Shown: piece after piece, positions 27,498 to 39,478 of the stretch
How the letters are laid out: the number at the start of each line of letters is the position of its first letter
Position numbering within the stretch: position 1 is the stretch's first letter
Assembly (NCBI RefSeq): GCF_007655135.1
Contig: NC_045130.1
Location: forward strand, 5,952,001 to 6,016,000
Direction of reading: 5' to 3'
Length of the DNA stretch: 64,000 bases
DNA from: Punica granatum
Taxonomy: Eukaryota > Streptophyta > Magnoliopsida > Myrtales > Lythraceae
The notes under the pieces: generated by a model
What the model was told of the DNA's origin: nothing
What the model saw: only the letters and a program-made list of their open reading frames with translations
Databases searched by the model: none
Translations under genes and position numbers: made by a program

Positions 27498-28454
27498 TAG
27501 AGATTTATACCAGGAAGATGTTTCAACTGTTGTGCTCTGCTTATTCAACAATAAGCATCCAAGACACTGCACTCTTTTTGGGAATGACCGAAGATGATGC
27601 CACAAATTGTAAGCTTGACAAACTCTTCAGATATATGATGACATTTTCTCTAAAATTTATCGTATATGTGAAAATGCTCTTTGAATAACTGGTGCCCTAC
27701 AATTGAAACTTTTTATGTGTTGTATTATAATATATGCTTTAGCTTTGAATAGTATGAGATTTATTTGGCCAAAAACAATTATGGTGGTGATGATAGTTTG
27801 CAGAGGCTAAGAGATACAGCTCCATTATTCTCTCATTGCAAGGTGTAAGAATGTGTCAATGAAAAGATGATTGTGGATCTAGTCATTGATATTAAAAAAT
27901 GGAGTATCTAAGAACCTGTTATAGGTGTGGGGGCCCGAGCCATCGGTGAGATACCACTCTGGGTCGGTATGCCAGGAAGAATGGTATTTTGACCTAATTA
28001 GAGTTATTGAGAAGTCCCCAGTTTCAGTGAAATTGCAAAGCAGTATTTTTCTGCAAAATTTAAGAATAAGGGGTTTTGTCAATATTGTGAGATTTAATCC
28101 TAAGGACCGAACTTGTGTGTCCATAAAACTTTTTTCTATGTAATCAATTTTCTTGTTAGTGGCTGGAGAAAACCTGCAATGATGATGTTTACTTGAGCTT
28201 AGTCCCTATTGGGATAGATGGAGTATCATGTCCCACTCCTGAGGAGTTGCATCTTCATGTTGATTTGGGGGCTTGCTTAGATGCTTTCGTCTTAACCTGG
28301 ATGATTTATGCCAGATGTCCTGCAGCAAGGGTGGCTCGTGGACCCTGTTTCTCTGATGCTCACTGTGAAGAAGCCACCCGTATTGAAAGAGCAGAAGCTC
28401 AACCCAGATAAGCTGCAACGCCTAACGGAGTATGTATTCCAACTGGAGCACTGA
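26278..28454 (+). CDS. CSN8: COP9 signalosome complex subunit 8
   Basis: Exons 26278-26382, 26472-26551, 26958-27139, 27501-27608 and 28315-28454 give 204 residues; Arabidopsis CSN8 (COP9), from memory, is about 197. Diagnostic stretches are KVADICDSLMLRVAAEG, ARFLWKSIPAAIKES, LWTRDYAGVHEAVRGFDWS, MFQLLCSAYSTISIQD and LQRLTEYVFQLEH. These cover the helical repeat and the CSN8/PSD8/eIF3k-type PCI region. The signalosome removes NEDD8 from cullins, and in plants it represses photomorphogenesis. CSN8 is a small scaffold subunit. The ATG lies in the expected place relative to the family. Intron 3 ends with an extraordinary run of 35 C residues directly before the TAG acceptor (described separately). 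No frameshift is seen. Confidence 0.93.
27463..27497 (+). repeat. 35-base poly-C tract at the CSN8 intron 3 acceptor
   Basis: Thirty-five uninterrupted C residues sit immediately upstream of TAG at 27498-27500, the acceptor of exon 27501-27608. The tract takes the place of the usual T-rich polypyrimidine tract. It could fold as an i-motif, with a G-quadruplex on the other strand, and its exact length is likely to vary or to be uncertain in the assembly. Confidence 0.9.
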
Positions 28455-29185
28455 GTCTACTTCACTGGCACAAGGTGGTTCTCGAGTACAGATTGCAGGT
28501 CTGCAGCCCAGTCTTAATCTGTTGATGTAAACCATGCACATTCAGTTCTATTTGCTGGTGCATGTTTAGCTGATGAATGCGGTAAATGGTCCTTGCATCA
28601 GTTTCAATGTTTGTCAAGGATCGGGGAATGATCTTTTATTAGAGTGATTTTCTGTGATGCTCTTTATTTTCGCTGCTCCTGATTCGAGTTCGGTTCTTAG
28701 GAACGACGCGTAATATCTATAATTGAGTACCTTCTAGCATCAGGGAAATACTTTTTTCCACGATGATCATTTACTGGAAGCGGCAGAGATTCGTGTTAAG
28801 TTTTGGCATTGCATTGGGCCTGTTTGGAATGACTACATTGATACTGTGTCTGTGGCTTCCACCGAGAAGTTGCTGCCCCCAGCTTTACAGTCATTAATGA
28901 AGTTTTGCATCGATTGAATCAGAATATGGACTAAAGCCAACAATAGAAAGGGAAGAAATTGAAGATTGTACTTGGCTTGCCTGCAGTAGAAATAATTGGA
29001 CTACAAATCTGAACCGAACTGTCAATCATCGAAGAAGATAAGGATGAATGTAGTCTTATTCTGATGTCTTTCAAAACAATCTGAATCTTTCGGTATGAGT
29101 CGTATGCCGATGATAAGAACTACTGAAACCGGAAAAAAAAAAAAAAAAGACTCGAACCAAGTTTAAGCTGGAGAACAGTGCGCGA
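28455..29185. other. convergent 3' region between CSN8 and the FAS1 gene
   Basis: Holds the 3' UTRs of two converging genes. An A-run near 29133-29148 is the only notable feature. Confidence 0.5.
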
Positions 29186-30220
29186 TCAAGATTGGAGCCC
29201 CACTGGTATCTCCAAACTCCAACCGCTGTGCCGTTTGAGGACATGAATGTGGCCTCCCTCGAACTCCTCCACTGTCTGATCACCCACATTGCTGCCCTTC
29301 ATTAGTGGCGCCATCGGCTGGAAAGTGCGGTCTTCAATGTTTGCCCAGAGAACCCCATTGGCCATCGGTGACCGTGGAAGCTGTTCCCAGTGCGCCCTGA
29401 TCACAGGAGAAGGCACTGGCGAAACTTTCACATTCGTCTCCAGAGTCCTTGCACTCATACTTTCTGGAGCCGGGGCTGGTGGCTGTACCGAAGTTGGAAG
29501 ATGAGCCGGATGCGGAGGGAACGTCGGAGCCGGAGGGAAGAGAGGGGAGTGACTGCTGGGAGTTATGAGATCGGATTGTTTTTGGGCATTAGTTGAGGGC
29601 TTGGACGGCCTTTGCCGAGAATGGCGCGTGTGAGCATGAGGGGGCCCACTGGGAACAGACTGACTGTCCTGAGGCTGAATGGGCAGAGACCGACGCAGCC
29701 CATGGACGGCCACATGGCGGCTGTAGTAAACTCCTGGTGCCGTTAATTCTATACCGTCCATGGATACTGCGATGCTTCGAGGGATAGTACCATGAGACTG
29801 ATTGCTTAAGCCGACACTGAGGGAGCGGCCGGTGAGGAGAGTGGGAAGGGGGTTGGAGGATGGTAAGAGGGAAAGGCGCCGGAGGTAGGTGGCGGAGAGG
29901 CGGCGAGGGACAGCGTGGATGCAGAGAGCAGAAACATAGGAGGAGGAGGGGAGGGCCATGTCGAGAGCAAAGAGGGAGTAGTCCGGAAGGGCAAAGAGAG
30001 TGAAGGAAGGGGTTGAGAGGAGGTCGAACTGGAGATCAGAGGTGGCGATCGCGTTGCCCATGAGGTTGTAGCCTCGGGATCGGAGGGCTGCGAGCAGCAA
30101 GTCCATCTCACTGGTGGGTATCGAGGCGCCACGACTTGGCAGCAGGAGGAGGACGAGGAGAAGCTTCGCGTGGAAGGCCCGCACCAGAAGCTCACCGTTG
30201 ATGGCTGCATCGGACGCCAT
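29186..30220 (-). CDS. FAS1 (fasciclin) domain protein, putative secreted
   Basis: A single open frame of 344 residues on the minus strand, without introns, from the ATG at 30220. A hydrophobic segment (LLLVLLLLPSRGAS, about 20-33) looks like a signal peptide, though it begins unusually far from the start. One FAS1-like domain follows at about 36-150, with MDLLLAALRSRGYNLM and FTLFALPDYSLFALD as its signature parts. A Pro/Ser-rich linker (about 185-265) recalls arabinogalactan-type regions. The C-terminal 80 residues have no family I recognise, and there is no hydrophobic GPI-attachment tail. Related plant proteins are cell-wall or apoplast adhesion-like proteins. The 5' leader contains a GAA repeat (about 30240-30270). 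A long open frame in another frame of the same strand (29806-30249) is a composition shadow. Confidence 0.75.
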   Translation of the reverse strand: MASDAAINGELLVRAFHAKLLLVLLLLPSRGASIPTSEMDLLLAALRSRGYNLMGNAIATSDLQFDLLSTPSFTLFALPDYSLFALDMALPSSSYVSALCIHAVPRRLSATYLRRLSLLPSSNPLPTLLTGRSLSVGLSNQSHGTIPRSIAVSMDGIELTAPGVYYSRHVAVHGLRRSLPIQPQDSQSVPSGPPHAHTRHSRQRPSKPSTNAQKQSDLITPSSHSPLFPPAPTFPPHPAHLPTSVQPPAPAPESMSARTLETNVKVSPVPSPVIRAHWEQLPRSPMANGVLWANIEDRTFQPMAPLMKGSNVGDQTVEEFEGGHIHVLKRHSGWSLEIPVGLQS

Positions 30221-30272
30221 GGTTCCTCTTCAAGAACCAAGAAGAGCAAGAAGAAGAAGAAGAAGAAGAAGA

Positions 30273-32174
30273 GAGGAGTAATGGTTAATTCAGTGGTTAA
30301 AACATTTTTGGGCGGGAGGAGCTTAAATGGAGTCTGTTACTGTTATTCACTGTAACCGTAAAGTTCGTTAAAACAACAGAAGATCTAATGCCAATCTAAT
30401 CTCTGCTCCCGGTGCATGTGCCTCGATGCATGAATTATTGCGGGTCCCGCCGATCCTGCAACTTAGGCATTCATGCGCCGGGTCCACGTGATACTAAGAG
30501 CTCGGTGGGTAGAGTCAGTTGATGGGCTTAGTTGGGCCTGATAAGTCGGCCCAGTGAAGTTTCTCTATTACATGGGGATCCGCTATGACAATGTGACTCT
30601 TTTCTTCTTTCTTTTTTTTTGGGTCTTTATTATGTGTATATTATACACGGGGGAGAGTTCGAGAGGATGTCCGGTCCATGCAAAGTTGGACAGATGGAAT
30701 ATCTTGGGAGCTGGGTGGATGGAGCCAACAATAAACATAAACACTCATATATTGAGATCCCGATCATGTAATTCAATTAAATACCATATGTAAAAATATA
30801 CACAAACACATAAAAAAAAAAAAAAAGAAGGAAAATGTAATTCAGTGCGCAGTTTCTTTATGGGACGGCGAAGTCAGCTCAAGAGGATGGCAAATCATTC
30901 AGACTCCCCTCCCTCCTCCCCTATAAATTCCTCTTTATTCAATCACACACATTGAACGATCAAATGGACTATGACTAAAAGTTGAGAAAATTTTAGATAA
31001 TCTTACATTAATTTTTTTAATGAATAATAATTATGATAATTATTCAAGTGATTAATATCAAAATTTTAATTTTATATAATTTAATTGGTGTTTTTTCGTG
31101 ACAAAATATGATGGACGAATGACTTCAACTAAAAACCGAGTTAAAGCATGGGAGGGGGCGGGGCGATCGGTGCTGTTTGACATTTTTATTTTTACTTTTG
31201 TGGGTAAGAAACGGGGCAATGGTGTTGTTGACATTTGGATAGCAAGCCAAATGAGTGGGCCCCACCCTCATCTCCACGCCGCCGGGCGTATACACCTCCA
31301 GGCAGCATGCAAGCAGGAGCAGACGCGCGGACCCCCCCCCCCCACCGGACGTCTCTCAGGCGCATGCGCGCCTGGTGGAGCCAGAAATCCTAAGCAGCCG
31401 TGCAGGAGTCGGCATCCTCCGGCATCTGTTCTGATAATCATCTTACTTTTTTCTTTTTCTTTTATTTTATTTTTTTTCCTTTTTCGGTGTGCACTCAATT
31501 ATTCATAAGTAGAATCGATTTAGTTCGAATTTTGGACGACACGCGAATCTTTTTCATTCATGATTGTCTCTCTCTTTCTCGGAAAGAATGATCTTTACCT
31601 CAAAATATTACAGTTTGAAAAAAAAAAAAAAAGAATTAACAGAATCATCAATTAATAATAATTATATGTCAATTAGCAATGTAATTAATACTCCGTTTAC
31701 GAATTTGCTAACATTGCAGGATAGAATATAGAATTATCGGAAGAGTAGAATTTATTTTTCTGCTAAAGTAATGTGTTTTTTTAATATAATATAATATAAT
31801 ATAATATAATTTCATAGTCATACTATTGAACAACTCCGAAGTTCGAAGCAACATTTTCTTCTCCTCTCCTCTCCTCTTCATCCTCATCAATGTTCTGTTC
31901 TGTTCTGTTCTGTCTTGTTGGAACTGCCCCGTGAATTTCTCTCTCCTCTCTCTCTTCCGGCGAAGGTTCAGTCTTTCATTTCCCAACTGCTGAGCTGAAA
32001 TATCCCCCGAAGCTCACTCAGTCTCCTCTCCCCGACAAATCCTCTGAGCAGACAGAGATTACCGGACAAAGTCGGACGGTGAAGAGAGAGAGAGAGAGTG
32101 GGAAGATCAGAGAGGGTCTAGTCTGAAAGGGAGCCGAGAGATTCGGAGGAGGAGGAGGGTTGAGGGCGGCAACG
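30273..32174. other. divergent intergenic region between the FAS1 and bZIP genes
   Basis: About 1.9 kb with promoters of both genes. It contains AT-rich stretches, a GC-rich patch at about 31255-31400 with an 11-C run, and an ATAAT repeat near 31785-31810. A GA-rich leader (32085-32160) precedes the bZIP start. No gene is supportable. Confidence 0.5.
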
Positions 32175-34660
32175 ATGATGGCGTCGACAACGAGGAGGAG
32201 AGCAGCTAATCAGGATCTGCCACGCCAGCCCTCCCTCATCTCCGCCTCATCCCTCTCCCCCCTCATGGCCGACAACGCCGCCGCCGCCGGCTCTATCAAC
32301 ATGGACGAAATCCTCAAGAACTTCTACCCCGAGACCACCCCCAGCTCCAGCTCCAACCCCGACGCCAACGCCAACGCCAACGCCAACGCCAACCACAACC
32401 CCCCTTCTGACCCCGCCCCCGATCCTCCCCCTCCCCTTTTTCACTCCGCGGGAAATGACGCTGACAAGACCGTCGACGATGTCTGGAAGGAGATCGTGGC
32501 TGGCGCCGCGCGGCAGCACCCTTCCGATGGCGGCAGGGACCAGCAGGTCACCCTGGAAGATTTCCTGATGAAGGCTGCTGTCGGACCTCCTGTGGAGGCT
32601 GCTGCAACCGCTGCGCCTGGACCCGGGGCCGTCCCTTCCGTGATGGTCAATGGGAGCTTGATTCAGCCTCAGGGTCAATTGGGGGTCCCCGTAGGAGCAG
32701 GAGGTGGGGGCGGGAGAGGGAAGAGGAGGGCTGCGCTGCATGAGGAGCCGCCCGTGGACAAGGCCACCCAGCAGAAGCAGCGCCGCATGATCAAGAACCG
32801 CGAATCGGCCGCCCGCTCCCGTGAACGGAAGCAGGTAAGAATCGGATTGTGGATTCAGACAGAACACTGATTGATTTATGCTCCTTTTGCTCTTCCAAGA
32901 TTGAATTTTTTATTGATTAATTAATAATTGTATCTGTGAGTGTGTTCTCAAGCAATTCGATAGGAACAATCGTGTTTGGTGATCTTTAGCTGGAGTTTCA
33001 TTCTTAAGATGCTTTCTATCTGTCTGATCTTACAGGCATATACTGCAGAGCTGGAAAATCTGGTCACCCAGCTCGAGGAGGAGAATGCTCAACTTCTAAG
33101 AGAAGAGGTAATACCCCATTTCCCATTAGCCTTTACGAGGAGAGTAACTAGTGCCTGTCGATATTTCCGTATCCGACTCTATCACGAGTTCCTACATTTA
33201 TTGCCGGCTTTAACATTTGTTGGTGTGAGATGTTGAGATGAACTAATCTGATATCTTAGTATCCGACTCATACTCCATTTACACTTATTGACACCTATTC
33301 CCACAGAATGCCTTGTCAGCACAAACAACCTAGTCTCCCACCTTCTAAATGGCTTTCTGATAATATCAGTCAATGCTGAGAATTATATGAATTGTCCGGC
33401 CCTGAAAATGATTCTGGCATTCATTTGAGTAGGTGACATAGTGAGTAGAGTTGGAACTCCCATAACTAGTGCTCTATCTCGACTTTGGCGGGTTTGGTTT
33501 TCTCCTGACTGATTCTTTCTGAGAAAACCTCTGGCTTGTGAAGGTCTGTCTATGTGGGCAAACCATTGATAGCTACCGATGTTGAATTGTGCACTCTATC
33601 ATAAACTATTCATCGGAAAGTTGATGAACTAACCAAGGCTGTGCACCTGAAGTTTTTGAGTGCCCGAAGACTGAGAGAGCCTCCTCAAAAGATGCAGACT
33701 ACTATGCGGAATTAGAAAGCAAGCACACTGTTGAAAGCAGTGGAACATGGAGACTATAACTTTTGAGAAAATTCGTATATTCGCTTTAACAATATCAAGA
33801 ACCTGTCATGTTATTTTCCATTGTGTTTGATGGTTCCATGTGCCCTCTGAGTGCATGCTTTACAATGTAATGCATAGACATAGGCTCTTACCAGATTTCT
33901 TTTCCGAATCCATCCTATCTCTGTTCTCATGGCTTGAGCTTCTATTACAATATTCTAAATTATTATATCATGAATGCAGGCCGAGCTGAACAAGGAAAAA
34001 TGCGAAAAGGTATGTGCTGTTCATTCTGGATCGCGTAGTGAAAATTTGCGTGATAGTTGGTCATGAAATTGTGCCAAGCTGTTGTATTTCTAGTACAATC
34101 TATGGGCTGCTGTGGCTTTATTTTTGTCTCGTCTTCATGCTTCGAGTCTGCGAATCATCTAGCTTGCTCTCCTTTCCTTATCCGATTATGATTATTGGTG
34201 AAATAGTACTCTACTGATGAAAGTGTTTAAGATTGAGGGTTATGAGGAGAAATGATTTCACTTGAGACAACATTCGAGAATTTCAGAATTTAGTATAGAA
34301 GCCCTGTTTCCATGTCCTCGAGCCATATTGATTCATTGGACGTGGCTGAATTACAATTCCATTTGGGATCTGAAATCGGGAAGTCTGAATATATGATAAG
34401 TTAAGTGATACCAACTCAATAACCAACAATCAACTGTAACCACTGCAGTCCTATGTGAATATTGCTAGGAAAGGATACAGCTTTTTTATATCGATTTCCA
34501 TGGCAGTTTTTTCCGTTGCTATTTGAGCATTCGCAGGTCGCATCTCGAGATTAAATATTGGTGTGTTGTTTGTTGATCATTGCAGTTGGTGGAGATTGTT
34601 GTTCCTGTGACAGAAGGTAGAAGACCGCCAAGGGATCTTCGGAGGGTCCAGTCCATGTAG
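32175..34660 (+). CDS. group A bZIP transcription factor (GBF4/ABF type)
   Basis: Exons 32175-32834, 33036-33107, 33980-34009 and 34586-34660 give 278 residues. The basic region has the N-x7-R pattern at N208 and R216 (NRESAARSR), and heptad leucines follow at 226, 233, 240 and 247. Upstream are the short motifs of group A: LPRQPSL with an RxxS kinase site, NMDEILKNFY, TVDDVWKEIV (about 99) and VTLEDFLMKA (about 125). The ending PVTEGRRPP through RRVQSM resembles the GBF4 branch. Group A factors bind ACGT elements (ABRE, G-box) in abscisic-acid responses. An Ala-Asn repeat comes from a GCCAAC microsatellite near 32350. Two tandem ATGs occur at 32175 and 32178. Exons 3 and 4 are duplicated about 9.5 kb downstream, so reads from this 3' end may be misassigned. 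Confidence 0.9.
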
Positions 34661-35560
34661 GGGTGTAGCTTCCTCGAGTAATCTCCTATGAGAACGAGCA
34701 GTGTTAGACTGCCACTTCCATTAAAGACATCTTTCACACAGCAGAGCAGTTAATAAAGGGAAAGCAGGAAGAATCAGAAGAGCATAAAGAGAAACGAGTT
34801 GCACTATCGCATCTATTCTTACTAATAGTATCTCACGTTATTACAAACTGTTGTTGCAGATTGCTTCTCCTGTAGAGAAAGGGGATGTGCGTAAATAGAG
34901 AGGTATGAATACATTCTGTTTGTTACAGATCGAGGGTGGGTGTATTTAAGAATGGTAGGTTAGGTTGGATGGTTGAGAATATTTAATCTAGCACTGACTC
35001 GTCTAGTTATGTTGTAGTGTGATAAAAGTGATCATTTATAGAAAGGTCTGTTTACATTCATTTTCTGGTGGTACGTACTTCTCTGTCTCTCTACGACTTG
35101 TTTGAATTGATCTGAGTATCCTCTTGGGCTCGCATGCATCTTACTGCAGTACTTTATCTCCTCTCGCGATCCTTACGGAGGTATAATATAACTACTGAAA
35201 CTTGAGCGAGCCGAAGCTCGAGACTGCTTTGGTTTGATCTGTTGAATGAGTTTGTATGTAATTTGGGATCTAAGTGGTTTGAAGAGTATTAAAATAGGAG
35301 AGGTTCGATTAGGCTCGTTGGCCTCCTAAACAGATAATTGCTGATCGTCGGCTTAACTTGCCCGACTAGAAAATGCAGTTACAGTGTCAATGAAATATAT
35401 TGACGTATGTAGGAGAAGTTCCATTCAGCCTGTGGGCCTCTTGAACGCCGGATTAGGTTACCCGACTAGGAAGCTGGGCAGAGTTATCACTGATCAGAGA
35501 GTCACTTAAACAGATGTTTACATGGGATGGGATTACATCTCCGATGTCGAACCGTTAGAC
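33471..35560 (+). repeat. bZIP 3' segment, source copy of a segmental duplication
   Basis: This 2.09-kb block starts within bZIP intron 2 and runs past the end of the gene. It matches 42939-45052 with only scattered differences and small indels. The shared left edge reads GCTCTATCTCGACTTTGGCG and the right edge ends at TTAGAC. Confidence 0.9.
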
Positions 35561-36925
35561 CTCCGTTTGGTCGCAATCCCAAATCATTCAGCTTATATTC
35601 CGTATGTCTTTCAAAGCACACCGTGCTAATCGATGATCAAATAGTTGATTACATACCAAGTGAGTTCACGAGCACTAACGCAGAAGGCATCAAATCAAAG
35701 TTGCTAAGCTCTGTTTAACTTGACGAAATTGAATACAGCCGAAATGATTACATTTGCCTATTATTGATGTACTTCTGCTGCTTCCGAGAACATTCATGTC
35801 GCGTCAGTTCCTTCGACGATCAGACAATCAGTTGCCATTTTAGACAAGCTTTATGGCTTAGTTGATTAATGTTCATCGTTTATTTGGAATTAAAGCTAAC
35901 CCACTAATTAAAGCAGAAAGCCACCGAGCTAATAAAAAAAACATTTAAAGCAGAAAGCCATAGACAAAAAAAAAAGCTACACGACAAGTTCGAGGTTTCC
36001 GAATAAACATGTGACGATTGATGCGAATTTCTTAAGTAGCGCATTATAGACCTCAAAAATTCGGAAATTCGAATAATATTTGCATATCAAGGGATTCATC
36101 AAACCAATAGAGAGAGAGAGAAAATATGAAAAAAAGGGTAAGAAAAACGAGCTAAAAACTTTAATTCGTATTTCTAAGTCGAGAATAACGTCACTGTGTT
36201 GAACCTGACTTTTTTGTTCATCTATGTATTTGTTCACTTCTCTATTTTTTTCGGCCAAAAAAGAAGAAATCATCAAAATAGCGCTTGTACCTCTTAAATA
36301 AGGTATCGAATTCGAATCTTATAAATAAAAATATATTAGACGAGTCTTATTCACTTAGTGGTCTGGCTCGACGGTTGGACTTTAAGATATCTTAGTGCAC
36401 GTCGGGGGGGAAAAAAAAACTGATGTGGGGTGAATGCGGCTTTGCAATTAGGAATGGGAGTTTTGGTCAAAGCGATAGTCAAATAAAGGGCCTCGATATA
36501 TAATAGCAAAATAGCAATATGCCCACGTGTGGTATGGCCCAAGAGACAAAGCCCAGCATACGTGTCGGGGCAGCTCCTTTGCTTTCTTGCCTTTCCTCCC
36601 TTCCAACCTTTTTCTGCACGATCAAAGTGAAATTTCACGTTTCCAACATTCTTCGGTTAAAGTAATTTGTTAATTGCTTGTTTTCACTGGAAAAATATTT
36701 TAAGTTTGAATCTTGCATGAATATTCCCTTGAGAATATTTTAATTTTTAAATGATCGATTCAGCTCAAATTGAATTAGTTATGACTCTTTTTATATTTCT
36801 GAATATCCGGTGTATATACTCATAAAAAAGTAAAATTCCAAAAATAAATAACAAAAATATAAATATAAAAGGAGAAATTCCACGTCAGAGACGGCCCCAC
36901 CTCTGCCTTCCTTCGGCTTCAACTC
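34661..36925. other. bZIP 3' UTR and intergenic region
   Basis: The first part (to 35560) belongs to the duplicated block. The rest is AT-rich without a supportable gene. The last 11 bases (36915-36925) form one side of the SINE target-site duplication. Confidence 0.5.
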
Positions 36926-37243
36926 TATTTTTTTTTTGTTAAATAAAAGGCTAGGTCGGGTTATTAGCTCGTTGTGGCTGTCCCAACTAAGGAAACATAA
37001 TCGCCACGGAATGTTCCTTTCGCCATAGCTCACTGAGACTTAAGCCTAACTTGGTCACCGCAGCGCTACTAACACACTAGTGAATTAAGTCCAAGGCTCA
37101 CTATATCAAATATTATGAGTCGATCACCGCCATCCCACAATACACCCATATAGTGGCGAGTTCTATGTACTCAGTGAAATTCGAACTCGTGATATTCAAG
37201 TAGAACGCTTGATGCTTAACCACTAGACCACCGTGCTGGTGGT
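36926..37243 (-). mobile_element. tRNA-derived SINE (minus strand) with 11-bp target-site duplication
   Basis: On the minus strand the unit starts with CACGGTGGTCTAGTGGTTAA, containing box A TGGTCTAGTGG (37220-37230). Box B-like GAGTTCGAATTTC (37176-37188) lies about 30 bp further, and an A-rich tail (T-run at 36928-36937 on the plus strand) ends it. The exact 11-bp repeat GGCTTCAACTC occurs at 36915-36925 and 37244-37254. Together these define a complete, about 318-bp SINE with clean ends. It carries no protein. Confidence 0.85.
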
Positions 37244-37254
37244 GGCTTCAACTC

Positions 37255-37939
37255 CAATAGTAATAGCATCGAGAGATATATGGGTGCAAAGTCTCATCGT
37301 GATTATCTGATAATGGCATAAAATGTGCAATTAGTCATGTGATCTATTAATATTATTGTTTGTGCGCTCGTGAGATATTTAATATGACCGGGTAACTAAT
37401 TGAGATGTATTGTATATATACGTATATCAATATACATTAAGGTTCCAACCGGACGATCTTATATTTCCAAGTATTCAACCGATATTTAGATTAAAAGTAT
37501 CGAAGTTTCACCTTGAACGACTTATGTTATGTGGATCGACGAGAATTGACCGTTTGAGCTTATTTAACGTAACTTTGTCGGTTCTTCGTGAATGTGTAGG
37601 TTTATTGACCTTTAATCGCTACGCACGCGGTGCGACTCCTTAGATATAATTAAGAGTAATGAATTATACAACTCATGTAAATGGAGATTTACATCGTCTG
37701 TTTGTGACCATACAACTGGAAAATGAAACAGGAAATTGAGAGGGTCACTTGGGGAGCAAGCAAACATATATCACAATATATCCTAATAACGACCATTCAG
37801 TCTGTGCAGATTAATTTGAGTAGATCAAGTCCAAGTTAATCTTTTTTTTTTTCTGACTCACAAACCCTCGATCATAGAGAAAATCTTATTCCATCTCGAG
37901 TCACGACTCTAATCTCAGCGACATCGCTTCTCGTGTACG

Positions 37940-37973
<34 letters not shown>

Positions 37974-38278
37974 GAGAGACACACACACGAGCGGGACAAA
38001 CGTGAGCAATTGCCGATTGGGCGATGATATCCGATCGTCGTCGATGCTGTGTCCCGGCGGCCGTCACATCACCGCCACCACAATCTCTCACTACTTGTGG
38101 CTGCGTCACGTGCCAGGGCCGATACGTCCATGCTGACGTGTTGTGCTCTTGGGGAAATAGCGCCCTCGATCGGCACTCTCTCTCCCACCACCACTAACTG
38201 CACTTTATTAGGGCTTTTTCGCATGTATAAATACGCAGTTTCCTTCTCCTTCCTCTTCAAACACCAGCTGTCTGTCTG

Positions 38279-38315
<37 letters not shown>

Positions 38316-38555
38316 ACCATTGCATTGATAGCAGCTTATATAGGCTTTGAATGAGCAAACACAGCAATAGCTAAGAGAGGATCAGAAAGGGAAACAAAAT
38401 CACACATCTTCCCCATAAATAATCCTTCACTGATCTCCAAGTGAACAAATACAGTTTCTCTTCTTCCTCCCGTCACTCGACTCGTCTTTCCTTCACTCCC
38501 ACGACTATATACACGCGTCGCTCGGCTCGTCCTCCCGTATAATTGTTCGCTCGGG
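37255..38555 (+). promoter_or_regulatory. upstream region and promoter of WAT1 copy 1
   Basis: Contains an AT dinucleotide run (about 37950-37972), a G-box CACGTG at 38107-38112 with a nearby GACGTG, and a TATA box TATAAATA at 38226-38233. A TC microsatellite (38283-38313) probably lies in the leader. Parts of this region (about 37957-38260) are duplicated at 45053-45520. ACGT-core elements are the known binding class of group A bZIPs, one of which is the neighbouring gene. Confidence 0.6.
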
Positions 38556-39444
38556 ATGTATATCATGGCGATGCAGAGGTTTTGCAACGCCATGCACGGG
38601 ATGAAGGCGCCCCTGATAATGGTGGTCGTCCAGACTGCGTTTGCGGGCATTAACATCCTCTACAAGCTCGTGGCCAATGACGGTATGAGCCTCCACATCG
38701 TCGTGGCATACCGCTTCATCTTTGCCACCGTGTTCATGGTCCCCGTAGCCCTCATCTTCGAAAGGTACCACGATAATTCATCAGCGCATCTTATTTCCAT
38801 TCCATATACGGTGGTCTAATAATCTTTCGAATATCAGCTTTCAGTCGGATGGTTTACTTTACGTTATATTATCTATCGAGATACATCTTTTCTCTCCAGC
38901 TACTTGAACGTGATCAAGATATGTAATGTTCATTGTTTCTGCAGGAAGAACAGGCCGAAGTTAACGTGGAAGGTGCTCGTGCAGGCCTTCTTCTGCGGGC
39001 TCTTCGGGTGAGTGCATATTTCGATGCCAATGCCTGAACCTCCTCGTAGTCGTAGTAGTACTCACGCTAATCGATCGGACTCCCGGAACTCTCCGGGATA
39101 TTCCAGTTTATGCGAGAGAGCGCGTGCATGATCGGAGCGATCGCAATTACGGGAAATGGAATTGCTCCATTACCATGACCGATTTGATTTTTACTGATTC
39201 ATTCCCGATATAAATTTATAAGGAAGAAGCAGAACTGCAATTGAACAGTCGGGCGGATCGTCAGGTGAAAAAGAGCTGTTTGCCAGCTGTATTACGTCCC
39301 CCGTCCTTACTTACCCCCCCCGGCCCGTATTAATTTCGCCCGCGAAATAAGGTTGCTTATACGTAGCTACGGTGGACACGTGTCGCCCGGCCCGGCTTTT
39401 TAGTTCACCGAATAAATATTTCTCTCTCTAGAAATATTGATTCT

Positions 39445-39478
<34 letters not shown>

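Noticed and set aside
29806..30249. 147-codon Ser/Pro-rich open frame overlapping the FAS1 gene
   Set aside because: Same strand in another frame, low complexity, no domain; the FAS1 frame explains the region.
32247..32867. 206-codon open frame on the minus strand over bZIP exon 1
   Set aside because: It mirrors the GC-rich codons of a clear bZIP exon and has no domain; a composition shadow.
37170..37230. tRNA gene
   Set aside because: Boxes A and B are present, but no cloverleaf or acceptor stem can be formed; with an A tail and target duplication it is a SINE.
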